From contig JAFAFV010000217.1 in assembly GCA_023423285.1 (NCBI GenBank), positions 1-25,314 of the forward strand: a stretch of 25,314 nucleotides of DNA. The letters run 5' to 3'. Under the pieces are notes generated by a model. The model was not told the origin of the DNA, did not search any database, and saw only the letters and a list, made by a program, of their open reading frames with translations. Position numbers and translations under genes: made by a program. Origin of the DNA: Bacteroidota bacterium. Its GTDB lineage: Bacteria > Bacteroidota > Bacteroidia > Chitinophagales > Chitinophagaceae. Positions 7,559-13,980 of this stretch are shown piece by piece; position 1 is the first letter of the stretch, and every line of letters starts with the position of its first letter.

Positions 7559-7807
7559 ATGGATCAAAGGCAAACACTTAAGGCAAATGAAAGCTTTGCA
7601 GCGCTTTTAAAAGAGCACATGGAGAAAGGCGATGAGGTGCGCATTCTTTTCGACAGTGAAGGCATAGAACGCGCGAATGGAACCATTATGGAAATAGATG
7701 TGGAAGATGGCAGGTTGTATGTTGTATTATTTGGAGGCATTAAAATATATATTGATTCTATTATCGGCCTTAACGGTATATTCAAAGATGATTATACAGA
7801 ATGTTAG
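7559..7807 (+). CDS. Small protein of unknown function, predicted beta-barrel
   Basis: The 82-residue product is acidic. It has a short N-terminal helix (about 8-22), then alternating strands: EVRILFDS, ERANGTIMEIDVEDGRLYVVLF and IKIYIDSIIGLNGIF. A strand, loop with Gly, strand pattern like this suggests an Sm-like or SH3-like small barrel, but I do not recognise a family. There is no signal peptide, membrane helix or metal motif; the single Cys is the last residue. It sits 34 bases after the DUF59 gene and 20 bases before the second DUF488 gene, in the same direction, so it is probably transcribed with the cluster. No function is assigned. Confidence 0.7.
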   Translation: MDQRQTLKANESFAALLKEHMEKGDEVRILFDSEGIERANGTIMEIDVEDGRLYVVLFGGIKIYIDSIIGLNGIFKDDYTEC

Positions 7808-7827
7808 GGTAAAATAATATCTATTGC

Positions 7828-8391
7828 TTGAGAAAAATACTACCATTGAACGATCAGCAACATAGGGTTTACACCATTGGGCACTCCACGCACACCAGCG
7901 ATGATTTTATACAAATGCTGAAAAGTTTTGATGTAACACATTTAATTGATGTGCGACGCTTTCCATCGTCGCGCAAATACCCGCATTTTAATAAGTGTGC
8001 TTTAGATATAGCATTGCAGAAAAATGATATCGCCTATACACATATAGAAGCTTTGGGTGGAAGACGACCTGCAAAGAAAGATACTATCAACATTCGTTGG
8101 AGAAACGCTTCGTTTCGTGGGTATGCTGATTATATGCAAACCGATGAATTTCTAAATGCTGTTAAAACCCTGCAGCAAATTGCAACAAATACAAGCACAG
8201 CTTATATGTGTTCAGAGGCTGTTTGGTGGCGTTGCCATCGTTCAATGATTTCGGATTATCTGAAAGCCGCAGGCTGGAAGGTTCTGCACATTCTGTCTGA
8301 AAGAAAAGCTGATGAACATCCCTACACTTCTCCTGCAAGGGTTTCAGGTAAAAATGTTTTTTATTATGATGAAGATTTATTTAACCAATAG
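7828..8391 (+). CDS. DUF488 family protein, long type with CxE...CHR motif
   Basis: The 187-residue protein is a DUF488 member of the longer type. Motifs are YTIGHST (15-21), LIDVRRFPSSRKYPHFN (39-55), then CSEAVWWRCHR (C128, C136) in the conserved CxE-x-CHR loop. No ATG precedes the domain. The frame is closed by a TAA at 7810-7812, so translation must start at a rare codon: the TTG at 7828 is the most upstream plausible one and a TTG at 7846 is an alternative. It is clearly different from the 117-residue DUF488 at the other end of the cluster. It ends the run of same-strand genes, and I see no T-tailed terminator after it. The biochemical role of the family is unknown. Confidence 0.82.
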   Translation: MRKILPLNDQQHRVYTIGHSTHTSDDFIQMLKSFDVTHLIDVRRFPSSRKYPHFNKCALDIALQKNDIAYTHIEALGGRRPAKKDTINIRWRNASFRGYADYMQTDEFLNAVKTLQQIATNTSTAYMCSEAVWWRCHRSMISDYLKAAGWKVLHILSERKADEHPYTSPARVSGKNVFYYDEDLFNQ

Positions 8392-8579
8392 GATATAACA
8401 CCAGGACATCAAATTTATAAAGGATGAATATAAGCTAGAACTCTGAAGACGCAAGACTTCGGGCGAAATTATTAAAGTGCACACCAAAATTTCTTTTACA
8501 AAGGTTATACGCATAGCTCCACTTTAAATTTTTTAATTAAAATATAATCATTAATTACGGTAAATTAGGATTTACTGTT

Positions 8580-8608
8580 TACATTTGAGTGGTGCGTTAC
8601 CGCACTAC
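8580..8608 (+). promoter_or_regulatory. -7 promoter element with hairpin or palindrome at the transcript start
   Basis: TACATTTG at 8580-8587 matches TAnnTTTG, though no good -33 box is visible. One base later lies an 8-bp inverted repeat with a four-base loop: GTGGTGCG (8589-8596), TTAC, CGCACTAC (8601-8608), with one G-T pair. It falls at the expected transcription start, so it could be an operator or a 5' hairpin. No T-run follows, so it is not a terminator. Confidence 0.4.
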
Positions 8609-8652
8609 ATGCCAAAATTGACTATTTATCTTCTAAAGCATTCACAAACAAT

Positions 8653-8970
8653 ATGGAACTAAACAAGAATACACGCAGAGAATTTGTAGAAAAGGCTCTG
8701 TTAGCCTCAACAGCTATCACCCTTAGCGGCACAATGCCGGGTTTTAGAGCAGGTTCATTTGCTAGGCAATCAAATTGTCTGGGTACCTATATAAGCGATG
8801 CGAACTCAAACCCCTCGGGATTGCTTGATGGGTTTCATATTCAGAACATGCTCAATAGTACATCCGTTACTTTACACACTAATCCACAAAACGGCCTTAT
8901 TTTAAATAACCCAAAGGCTATGCAATTGTGGAGCCGTTCTTACGAAAAAGGCTGGGAACCAAGAGTGTAA
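8653..8970 (+). pseudogene. Probable remnant of a Tat-exported Gfo/Idh/MocA-type oxidoreductase
   Basis: The open frame encodes 105 residues. The N-terminus NTRREFVEKALLASTAITLSG is a twin-arginine export signal of the type found on secreted Bacteroidota oxidoreductases and sugar isomerases. The C-terminus NPKAMQLWSRSYEKGWEPRV resembles the end of Gfo/Idh/MocA-family proteins of about 400-450 residues. The Rossmann GxGxxG motif and the catalytic part are absent, and only about 60 residues of low similarity to anything I know link the ends. The simplest reading is an internal deletion that kept the reading frame. A genuine small Tat substrate is the alternative. The next intact genes are glycan-degrading enzymes, which fits a lost member of a carbohydrate locus. 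Confidence 0.5.
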
Positions 8971-8997
8971 AAATTGATCATGAATCATTATAAGCGT

Positions 8998-9030
8998 ATC
9001 CGTACGGATGCGTTTGCGAAGCAATGCATC
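8998..9030. terminator. Overlapping palindromes, possible terminator
   Basis: A perfect 12-bp palindrome ATCCGTACGGAT (8998-9009) overlaps a longer hairpin at 9007-9030. In that hairpin GATGC pairs with GCATC, and TTGC pairs with GCAA around a GAA loop, with a small internal bulge. A T/A-rich stretch (TTTATAAATATTTTT) follows, so it could end transcription of the truncated gene upstream. The T-run is interrupted, so the call is weak. Confidence 0.35.
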
Positions 9031-9073
9031 TTTATAAATATTTTTAAATCTCAATCACAGATATAAAATTTAT

Positions 9074-9087
9074 ACAACCGCAGTTGT
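9074..9087. promoter_or_regulatory. Inverted repeat upstream of the GH20 gene
   Basis: ACAAC-CGCA-GTTGT is a perfect 5-bp inverted repeat with a 4-base spacer, 43 bases before the GH20 start codon. Position and symmetry are compatible with a regulator site. No convincing -7 box is seen nearby. Confidence 0.2.
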
Positions 9088-9130
9088 CTAAATAATATAG
9101 TTCAGGACTGCTGTAAATCAAAAATTAAGT

Positions 9131-10975
9131 ATGAAAAAAAGTATTTTACTATCTTGTCTTCTGGTAACAACTGTTGCTACATTTGCTCAGTTAAAACAGG
9201 AAATCTCAATCATTCCAAAACCTGCTTCATTAAAAGCTTTGCCGGGAACATTCTCCTTATCGGCAAACACAAAAATTTATACTGAGCCGGGTAACATAAG
9301 CTATAAACAGGTAGCAGACATGCTTGCAACGGAGATCAAAGAAAAAACCGGGAAAAACATTCCTGTGATAGCAGGGAATGCCGCTGGATCAAACAGCATT
9401 GTCATTACTTCAAAAAATGCAGCTGATTCGCTGGGCACTGAAGGTTATCATCTGGCAGTAAAAAATAACGGAATTATTTTAAAAGCGCAAAACGCTAACG
9501 GCGTTTTTTATGGAATACAAACCATTATACAGTTATTGCCTGTTACGCAAAACGAACTGGCCAAAGCAACTATCGCATTGCCTGCAGTAGAAATTACAGA
9601 CAAGCCACGCTTCGAATGGCGTGGGTTGATGCTGGACTGCGGCAGGTATTATTTCTCAATGAATTTTTTAAAAAAGTTCATTGATTACATAGCCATGCAT
9701 AAAATGAATACCTTTCACTGGCATTTAACTGAAGACCATGGCTGGCGACTTGAAATAAAAAAATACCCGCGGCTGACGGATATTGGCGCGTGGCGCACAG
9801 AAACAGAATACGTTCAGGGAAAGCTAAACGGCACACCAACCGGCGGATATTATACACAGGAACAGGCGCGGGAGCTTGTAAGATATGCTGCCGAAAGATT
9901 TGTAACCATTGTGCCTGAAATTGAAATGCCCGGTCATTCAACCGCTGCTTTGATTGCTTACCCTGAGTTGTCGTGCACCGGCGGCCCATTTCAAACCCTT
10001 ACCAGGTGGGGCATTCAAAAAGAAATATTTTGTGCAGGCAATGAAAAAACATTTGAGTTTTTAGAGGACGTGCTGACCGAAGTTGCTGCAATTTTTCCTT
10101 CGCCCGTAATTCATATGGGAGGAGATGAAGCGCCTAAAGACAGATGGAAGGCCTGTGCCAAATGCCAGAAAAGAATTAAAGATGAAGGTCTGAAAGACGA
10201 ACATGAGCTTCAGAGTTATTTTGTAAAGCGCATTGAAAAATTCATGATGACTAAAAACCGAAACATTATTGGATGGGATGAAATACTGGAAGGCGGACTG
10301 GCGCCCAATGCCTGGGTAATGAGCTGGCGTGGAACCAAAGGCGGACTGGAAGCAGCAAAACAGCGCAATAGTGTGGTAATGGCACCGAATAATTTTTATT
10401 ACCTGGACTATCACCAGGGGCTGCCTTCTCTGGAACCTATTGGATTTACAGGCAGAACCATCAATACCCTTGAAAGAGTTTACTCTTTTGAGCCGTTTGA
10501 TAAAGAGCTAACTCCCGAACAAACCAAATACATCAGGGGGGTGCAGGGCAATGTGTGGGGAGAATTCATACACACACCAGAAAGAGCTGAGTACATGACT
10601 TTTCCACGCGCAGCCGCGGTGGCCGAAACAGGCTGGACACCCGCTGCATTAAAGAATTGGGATGACTTTTCCAGAAGAATGGAAAAACAATACCAACGCT
10701 ATGAGTTGGAAGGCATCAATTACGCAAAAAGCGCCTATAACGTTTGGCAAACCACAAATTACGACAGCGCTTCAAACACGGCAGTTATAAGTTTTAAAAC
10801 AAACAGCTTTAAGCCAGAAATCAGGTACACGCTTGACGGCAACGAACCCACCGCCACTTCTAAATTATATACCGGTCCTTTTAAAGTAACGGCTCCTGTT
10901 CTGATCAAATCTGCCACTTTTAAAAATGGTAAAATCCTAAGTAAGATTTATGAAGAAGCAGTTTTAAAAAAATAA
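9131..10975 (+). CDS. Beta-N-acetylhexosaminidase, glycoside hydrolase family 20
   Basis: The 614-residue protein has a signal peptide (1-19, cut after TFA or FAQ), a GH20b domain (about 22-155) and a GH20 catalytic barrel (about 160-510). The barrel includes FHWHLTEDHGWRLEIKKYPRL (195-215) and HMGGDEAPKDRWKAC. D332-E333 is the catalytic pair of the substrate-assisted mechanism. A C-terminal chitobiase/hexosaminidase-type beta domain follows (about 545-610, with IRYTLDGNEPTATSKLYTGPF). It removes terminal GlcNAc or GalNAc from chitin fragments or glycoproteins in the periplasm or at the cell surface. All expected parts are complete. It is followed seven bases later by the GH43 gene in the same direction, so the two are likely co-expressed. 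A regulator or SusCD pair is not seen beside it. Confidence 0.96.
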   Translation: MKKSILLSCLLVTTVATFAQLKQEISIIPKPASLKALPGTFSLSANTKIYTEPGNISYKQVADMLATEIKEKTGKNIPVIAGNAAGSNSIVITSKNAADSLGTEGYHLAVKNNGIILKAQNANGVFYGIQTIIQLLPVTQNELAKATIALPAVEITDKPRFEWRGLMLDCGRYYFSMNFLKKFIDYIAMHKMNTFHWHLTEDHGWRLEIKKYPRLTDIGAWRTETEYVQGKLNGTPTGGYYTQEQARELVRYAAERFVTIVPEIEMPGHSTAALIAYPELSCTGGPFQTLTRWGIQKEIFCAGNEKTFEFLEDVLTEVAAIFPSPVIHMGGDEAPKDRWKACAKCQKRIKDEGLKDEHELQSYFVKRIEKFMMTKNRNIIGWDEILEGGLAPNAWVMSWRGTKGGLEAAKQRNSVVMAPNNFYYLDYHQGLPSLEPIGFTGRTINTLERVYSFEPFDKELTPEQTKYIRGVQGNVWGEFIHTPERAEYMTFPRAAAVAETGWTPAALKNWDDFSRRMEKQYQRYELEGINYAKSAYNVWQTTNYDSASNTAVISFKTNSFKPEIRYTLDGNEPTATSKLYTGPFKVTAPVLIKSATFKNGKILSKIYEEAVLKK

Positions 10976-10982
10976 TGTTTTT

Positions 10983-11945
10983 ATGAATAAATTTTGCATA
11001 CTGCTGGTAATGGCGGTAATGGCAGCAGCATGTTCTCCAAAAATCACCAGCACGCCGGTTTTCCCTTTTGATTTTCCTGACCCTACAGTTCTTTATTACA
11101 GCGGCAGCTATTACGCTTATGCTACCAATGGCAATGGTAAAAATATACAGGTGGCTGTTTCTCCTGATCTGAAAAGCTGGGAAGCCCTTGCCGATGCGCT
11201 GCCTCATAAGCCATCCTGGGGAAAAGTGGATTTTTGGGCACCGCATGTTTTTTATGATGATGCTCTTAAAAAATTCGTGATGCTTTATTCCGCGTCAATG
11301 AATAAGGATTCTCCCAAATGCATTGGCGTTGCTTATGCTGATCAGCCACAGGGGCCGTTTATTGATAAAGGGATGCCATTGATAAAAGGTTCTTCTACTG
11401 ACAGAAATAATTTTGTGAATATTGACCCTATGGCATTTGTGGACCCTGTTACAGGCAAGAAATTGCTGTACTGGGGTTCGGCGCATGAGCCAATAAAAGT
11501 GCAGGAAATGAATAATGACTGGGCATCTTTTAAACCTGGTTCAACTCCTATAGAAGTTATTTATGTAAACAAAGAAAAGCGTTACGACAAACTTGTAGAA
11601 GGTGCATGGGTAGATTATCATAACGGAAGATACTACCTGTATTATTCCGGTGATAACTGCTGTGGCCTTGAAGCCAATTATGCGGTAATGGTTGCCCGCT
11701 CTGATAAAGCTACAGGCCCGTTTCAAACATACGGTGAGTATAAAAAAGATAATAACTCAGTCATAATTGAAAAAGACGAAACCGTAAATGCACCCGGCCA
11801 TAATTCGCTGATTGCAGATAAGCGGGGCAGAAAGAGGATTGTGTACCATGGTAATGCCATGGAAAGATTTAAAAAGAAAGACTACAGCCGCGCTATGTAT
11901 ATAAAAAGAGTGGTTTACAGAAACGGCTGGCCTGTAATAAAATGA
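10983..11945 (+). CDS. Glycoside hydrolase family 43 lipoprotein
   Basis: The 320-residue protein starts with a lipoprotein signal ending AAAC, with C17 as the lipidated cysteine, so it is membrane-anchored. The single five-bladed beta-propeller domain has the three GH43 acids in place: D33 (base, DFPDPTV), D148 (pKa modulator, NIDPMAFVDP) and E206 (acid, VEGAW). H273 in APGHNS is also a known GH43 position. Family members act on arabinose-, xylose- or galactose-containing glycans; the specificity cannot be told from these residues. The length indicates a single catalytic domain without an added beta-sandwich. It lies seven bases after the GH20 hexosaminidase. No terminator is seen before the tRNA promoter. 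Confidence 0.93.
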   Translation: MNKFCILLVMAVMAAACSPKITSTPVFPFDFPDPTVLYYSGSYYAYATNGNGKNIQVAVSPDLKSWEALADALPHKPSWGKVDFWAPHVFYDDALKKFVMLYSASMNKDSPKCIGVAYADQPQGPFIDKGMPLIKGSSTDRNNFVNIDPMAFVDPVTGKKLLYWGSAHEPIKVQEMNNDWASFKPGSTPIEVIYVNKEKRYDKLVEGAWVDYHNGRYYLYYSGDNCCGLEANYAVMVARSDKATGPFQTYGEYKKDNNSVIIEKDETVNAPGHNSLIADKRGRKRIVYHGNAMERFKKKDYSRAMYIKRVVYRNGWPVIK

Positions 11946-11978
11946 TCTGATAAGCATTTGAAACAGTCCTGATTAAAT

Positions 11979-12009
11979 TTTGATAAAACGGCTTATTTAA
12001 CTACTTTCG
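11979..12009 (+). promoter_or_regulatory. Promoter of tRNA-Pro
   Basis: TTTG at 11979-11982 and TACTTTCG at 12002-12009 are 19 bp apart, matching the Bacteroidota -33/-7 pattern except for one C in the -7 box. The predicted start is near 12015, about 45 bases before the mature tRNA. Confidence 0.6.
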
Positions 12010-12060
12010 CGCAACGTTTTTGGAGAATGTGAGCACCTGTTTGCATACCAATTAAAGGCT

Positions 12061-12135
12061 CGGGATGTAGCTCAGCCCGGTTAGAGTACACGTCTGGGGG
12101 GCGTGTGGTCGCTGGTTCGAATCCAGTCATCCCGA
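12061..12135 (+). tRNA. tRNA-Pro, anticodon GGG
   Basis: A complete cloverleaf is present. The acceptor stem CGGGATG pairs with CATCCCG. The D arm is GCTC/GAGT with GG in the loop. The anticodon stem CACGT/GCGTG holds loop CTGGGGG, so the anticodon is GGG. The T arm is GCTGG/CCAGT with TTCGAAT. The discriminator base is A, and the following CAC means the CCA end is not fully encoded. It reads CCC and CCU proline codons. It stands alone between its own promoter and terminator. Confidence 0.97.
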
Positions 12136-12141
12136 CACAGT

Positions 12142-12176
12142 AGGACAAGGCAAGTTTATATGTCTTGTCCTTTTTT
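12142..12176 (+). terminator. Rho-independent terminator after tRNA-Pro
   Basis: A 10-bp stem (12143-12152 with 12161-12170, one G-T pair) encloses the loop AGTTTATA and is followed directly by six T residues. It begins seven bases after the tRNA, so it closes a single-gene transcript. Confidence 0.9.
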
Positions 12177-12288
12177 ATATCTATAAGTTGCAACCTGCTA
12201 GTCCAACAAAAAGACCCATAGTGCATTTGTAAAATTGAATCATTAATTTAAGTGAATCTTTTAAAATCATCAGCTCAGGTTAGTATTG

Positions 12289-12298
12289 AAAACGTTTT
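12289..12298. promoter_or_regulatory. Palindromic operator candidate AAAACGTTTT
   Basis: A perfect 10-bp palindrome centred on CG and flanked TTG...TAT resembles the core of LacI-family operators. No LacI-family gene is in the window; the linked regulator is of DeoR type. The distance to the MFS start codon is over 320 bases. Confidence 0.3.
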
Positions 12299-12312
12299 AT
12301 TTAAAAATGTGA

Positions 12313-12368
12313 TTTAAAAAACTTTCCTTTAGTTTTATTTTCTTTAAAAAACTTTTTTTAGTTAAATT
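12313..12368 (+). repeat. Two direct repeats phased by 30 bp
   Basis: TTTAAAAAACTTT occurs at 12313-12325 and again at 12343-12355, exactly 30 bp apart. Each copy is followed by TTTAGTT (12328-12334 and 12357-12363), so the repeated unit is about 22-27 bases. Thirty base pairs is close to three helical turns, which puts both copies on one face of the DNA, just upstream of a possible -7 box. This suggests regulator binding sites. Confidence 0.5.
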
Positions 12369-12621
12369 ATTAATATAATATTGCTAAAAATAACTTTCTG
12401 CTATTACTCCAGATGTTGAGAGAGTAAGCACTTTTACGATTGGGGTAAGCTGCTTTCTACGCGAGGGGTTACTGAGAAGACGATGTGCGATTTTACTATT
12501 ACTAAGATGAGATTTAACTGTAATGCCCAATCCTTATAGACCTGTATTAAAATGAATGTAATCCCCTGCCCAAAAAGAAAAATGAAAGAAAATATTTTAC
12601 TTGAAATTTAAATAAAAAAAC

Positions 12622-13923
12622 ATGCAGTCAAACCATAACTCGGTTTTTAATCGTTTAGGCGTTCCACGGCATCTTGCTTGGGGCTATTTTGGCATTTTGA
12701 TCTTTATGATGGGAGATGGGATGGAAGTGGGTTGGTTAAGCCCGTATCTGGTTGATCGCGGCATGAGCATTCAACAAACGGCAACGCTGTTTTCTGCCTA
12801 TGGTATCACCATTGCGGTTTCGTCTTGGTTTTCGGGTGTGTTGGCGCAATCGTTCGGTCCAAAAAAAACAATGGCTATCGGCCTGGTGCTTTACCTTTTA
12901 GGTACAGCAGGATTTATCGGTTTGGGTGTGGTTAATCTCAACTACCCTGTTATGCTAATTACTTATGCCGTTCGCGGTTTTGGTTACCCCTTATTTGCCT
13001 ACTCCTTCTTGGTTTGGATTTCATATGCCACGCCCAAAGCAATGCTGGGCCGTGCCGTAGGTTGGTTTTGGTTTGTATTTACCGGTGGTTTAAATGTATT
13101 GGGGGCCTTTTATTCCAGTTGGGCCATTCGGGAACTGGGCCATATCAATGCATTGTGGAGTTCTATTTTCTGGGTATTGGTTGGCGCCTTGTTTGCCTTG
13201 GTGCTAAACAAATCAAAATTTGAAAAAAGCGTCACTGCTGCCCAAAGTCAGTGGAAAGAACTTGCCAAAGGCCTGACCATTGTAAAAAAAGAGCCCAAAG
13301 TTTTATTAGGCGGTATCGTACGTGTGATTAATACGACGGCGCAATTTGCTTTTCCGGTTTTCTTGCCAACATATATGGCCGCACATGGTTTTACTACAAC
13401 GGAGTGGCTTTATATCTGGGGCACCATTTTCACTAGCAATATTTTGTTTAACCTGATTTTCGGTTTTGTAGGTGATCGACTTGGCTGGCGGCAAACTGTG
13501 CAGTGGTTTGGCGGCGTGGGATGTGCACTCACAACTTTATTGCTGTTCTATATGCCGCAATTTTCTGGCGGCAACTATGCGGCTGTCTTGGTGGCAGGCA
13601 TTCTTTGGGGGGCATGCCTGGCAGGCTATGTACCACTATCTGCTTTAATTCCATCTCTTGTAAAAACAGATAAAGGCGCAGCCATGGCCATCTTAAACCT
13701 GGGCGCCGGACTGGCTGTATTTGTGGGGCCGCTTATTGTAGGGTTGTTTTTTGGTGTAGTTGGCGCTGAAGGTGTTTGCTGGATACTGGCTGGCCTGTAC
13801 CTTGTAAGCGCAATTCTGACTCGCTTTATTACGCTTCCCACTCAAACTGCTAAAGGAGAAGATGTACCGGAAGATGAGATAATTACTTCGTTGAAACCGG
13901 AGAGCGTTAAAAATTATAAATAA
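12622..13923 (+). CDS. MFS transporter, RbtT/DalT/CsbX (polyol/sugar) family
   Basis: The 433-residue protein has about twelve transmembrane helices and no signal peptide. The opening (RLGVPRHLAWGYFGILIFMMGDG, split here as RLGVPRHLAWGYF and GDGMEVGWLSPYL) is typical of the RbtT/DalT/CsbX subfamily, whose characterised members import ribitol and D-arabitol. B. subtilis YoaB and CsbX are related. AQSFGPKKTMAIG in the loop after helix 2 matches the MFS Gly-x-x-x-Asp/Arg-type signature region. The substrate is probably a polyol, sugar acid or similar small hydroxylated compound and cannot be fixed by sequence. It is the first gene of the operon; the dehydrogenase follows after a 57-base gap. The ATG at 12622 is the first in frame after an AT-rich leader. 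Confidence 0.9.
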   Translation: MQSNHNSVFNRLGVPRHLAWGYFGILIFMMGDGMEVGWLSPYLVDRGMSIQQTATLFSAYGITIAVSSWFSGVLAQSFGPKKTMAIGLVLYLLGTAGFIGLGVVNLNYPVMLITYAVRGFGYPLFAYSFLVWISYATPKAMLGRAVGWFWFVFTGGLNVLGAFYSSWAIRELGHINALWSSIFWVLVGALFALVLNKSKFEKSVTAAQSQWKELAKGLTIVKKEPKVLLGGIVRVINTTAQFAFPVFLPTYMAAHGFTTTEWLYIWGTIFTSNILFNLIFGFVGDRLGWRQTVQWFGGVGCALTTLLLFYMPQFSGGNYAAVLVAGILWGACLAGYVPLSALIPSLVKTDKGAAMAILNLGAGLAVFVGPLIVGLFFGVVGAEGVCWILAGLYLVSAILTRFITLPTQTAKGEDVPEDEIITSLKPESVKNYK

Positions 13924-13980
13924 AAATACACATACGTATAAATTGAAATCCTCCTGCAATGCAGGATAAAAATTAGAAAT

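Larger units (their letters stand above)
12177..12621. other. Long AT-rich intergenic region, leader of the sugar operon
   Basis: I find no supported gene in these 445 bases. The region holds a self-complementary AAAACGTTTT (12289-12298), two phased direct repeats (12313-12368) and a weak -7-like TAACTTTC (12391-12398). A less AT-rich stretch of about 100 bases follows (12410-12510), which I could not fold into a known riboswitch. In particular it lacks the S-box core motifs. If the -7-like site is real, the operon has a leader of more than 200 bases. Confidence 0.5.

Noticed and set aside
8445..8466. Terminator after the second DUF488 gene
   Set aside because: The possible CTGAAG/CTTCGG stem is only six pairs with a G-T, has a long loop and no T-run.
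11993..12226. 77-residue minus-strand ORF with MTGFEPATTRPPDVYSN
   Set aside because: It is antisense to tRNA-Pro and its terminator. This peptide type is a well-known false annotation from tRNA complements.
12177..12621. SAM (S-box) riboswitch before the yoaDCB-like operon
   Set aside because: I looked for the S-box core because yoaDCB has one. Its conserved sequence blocks are not present.
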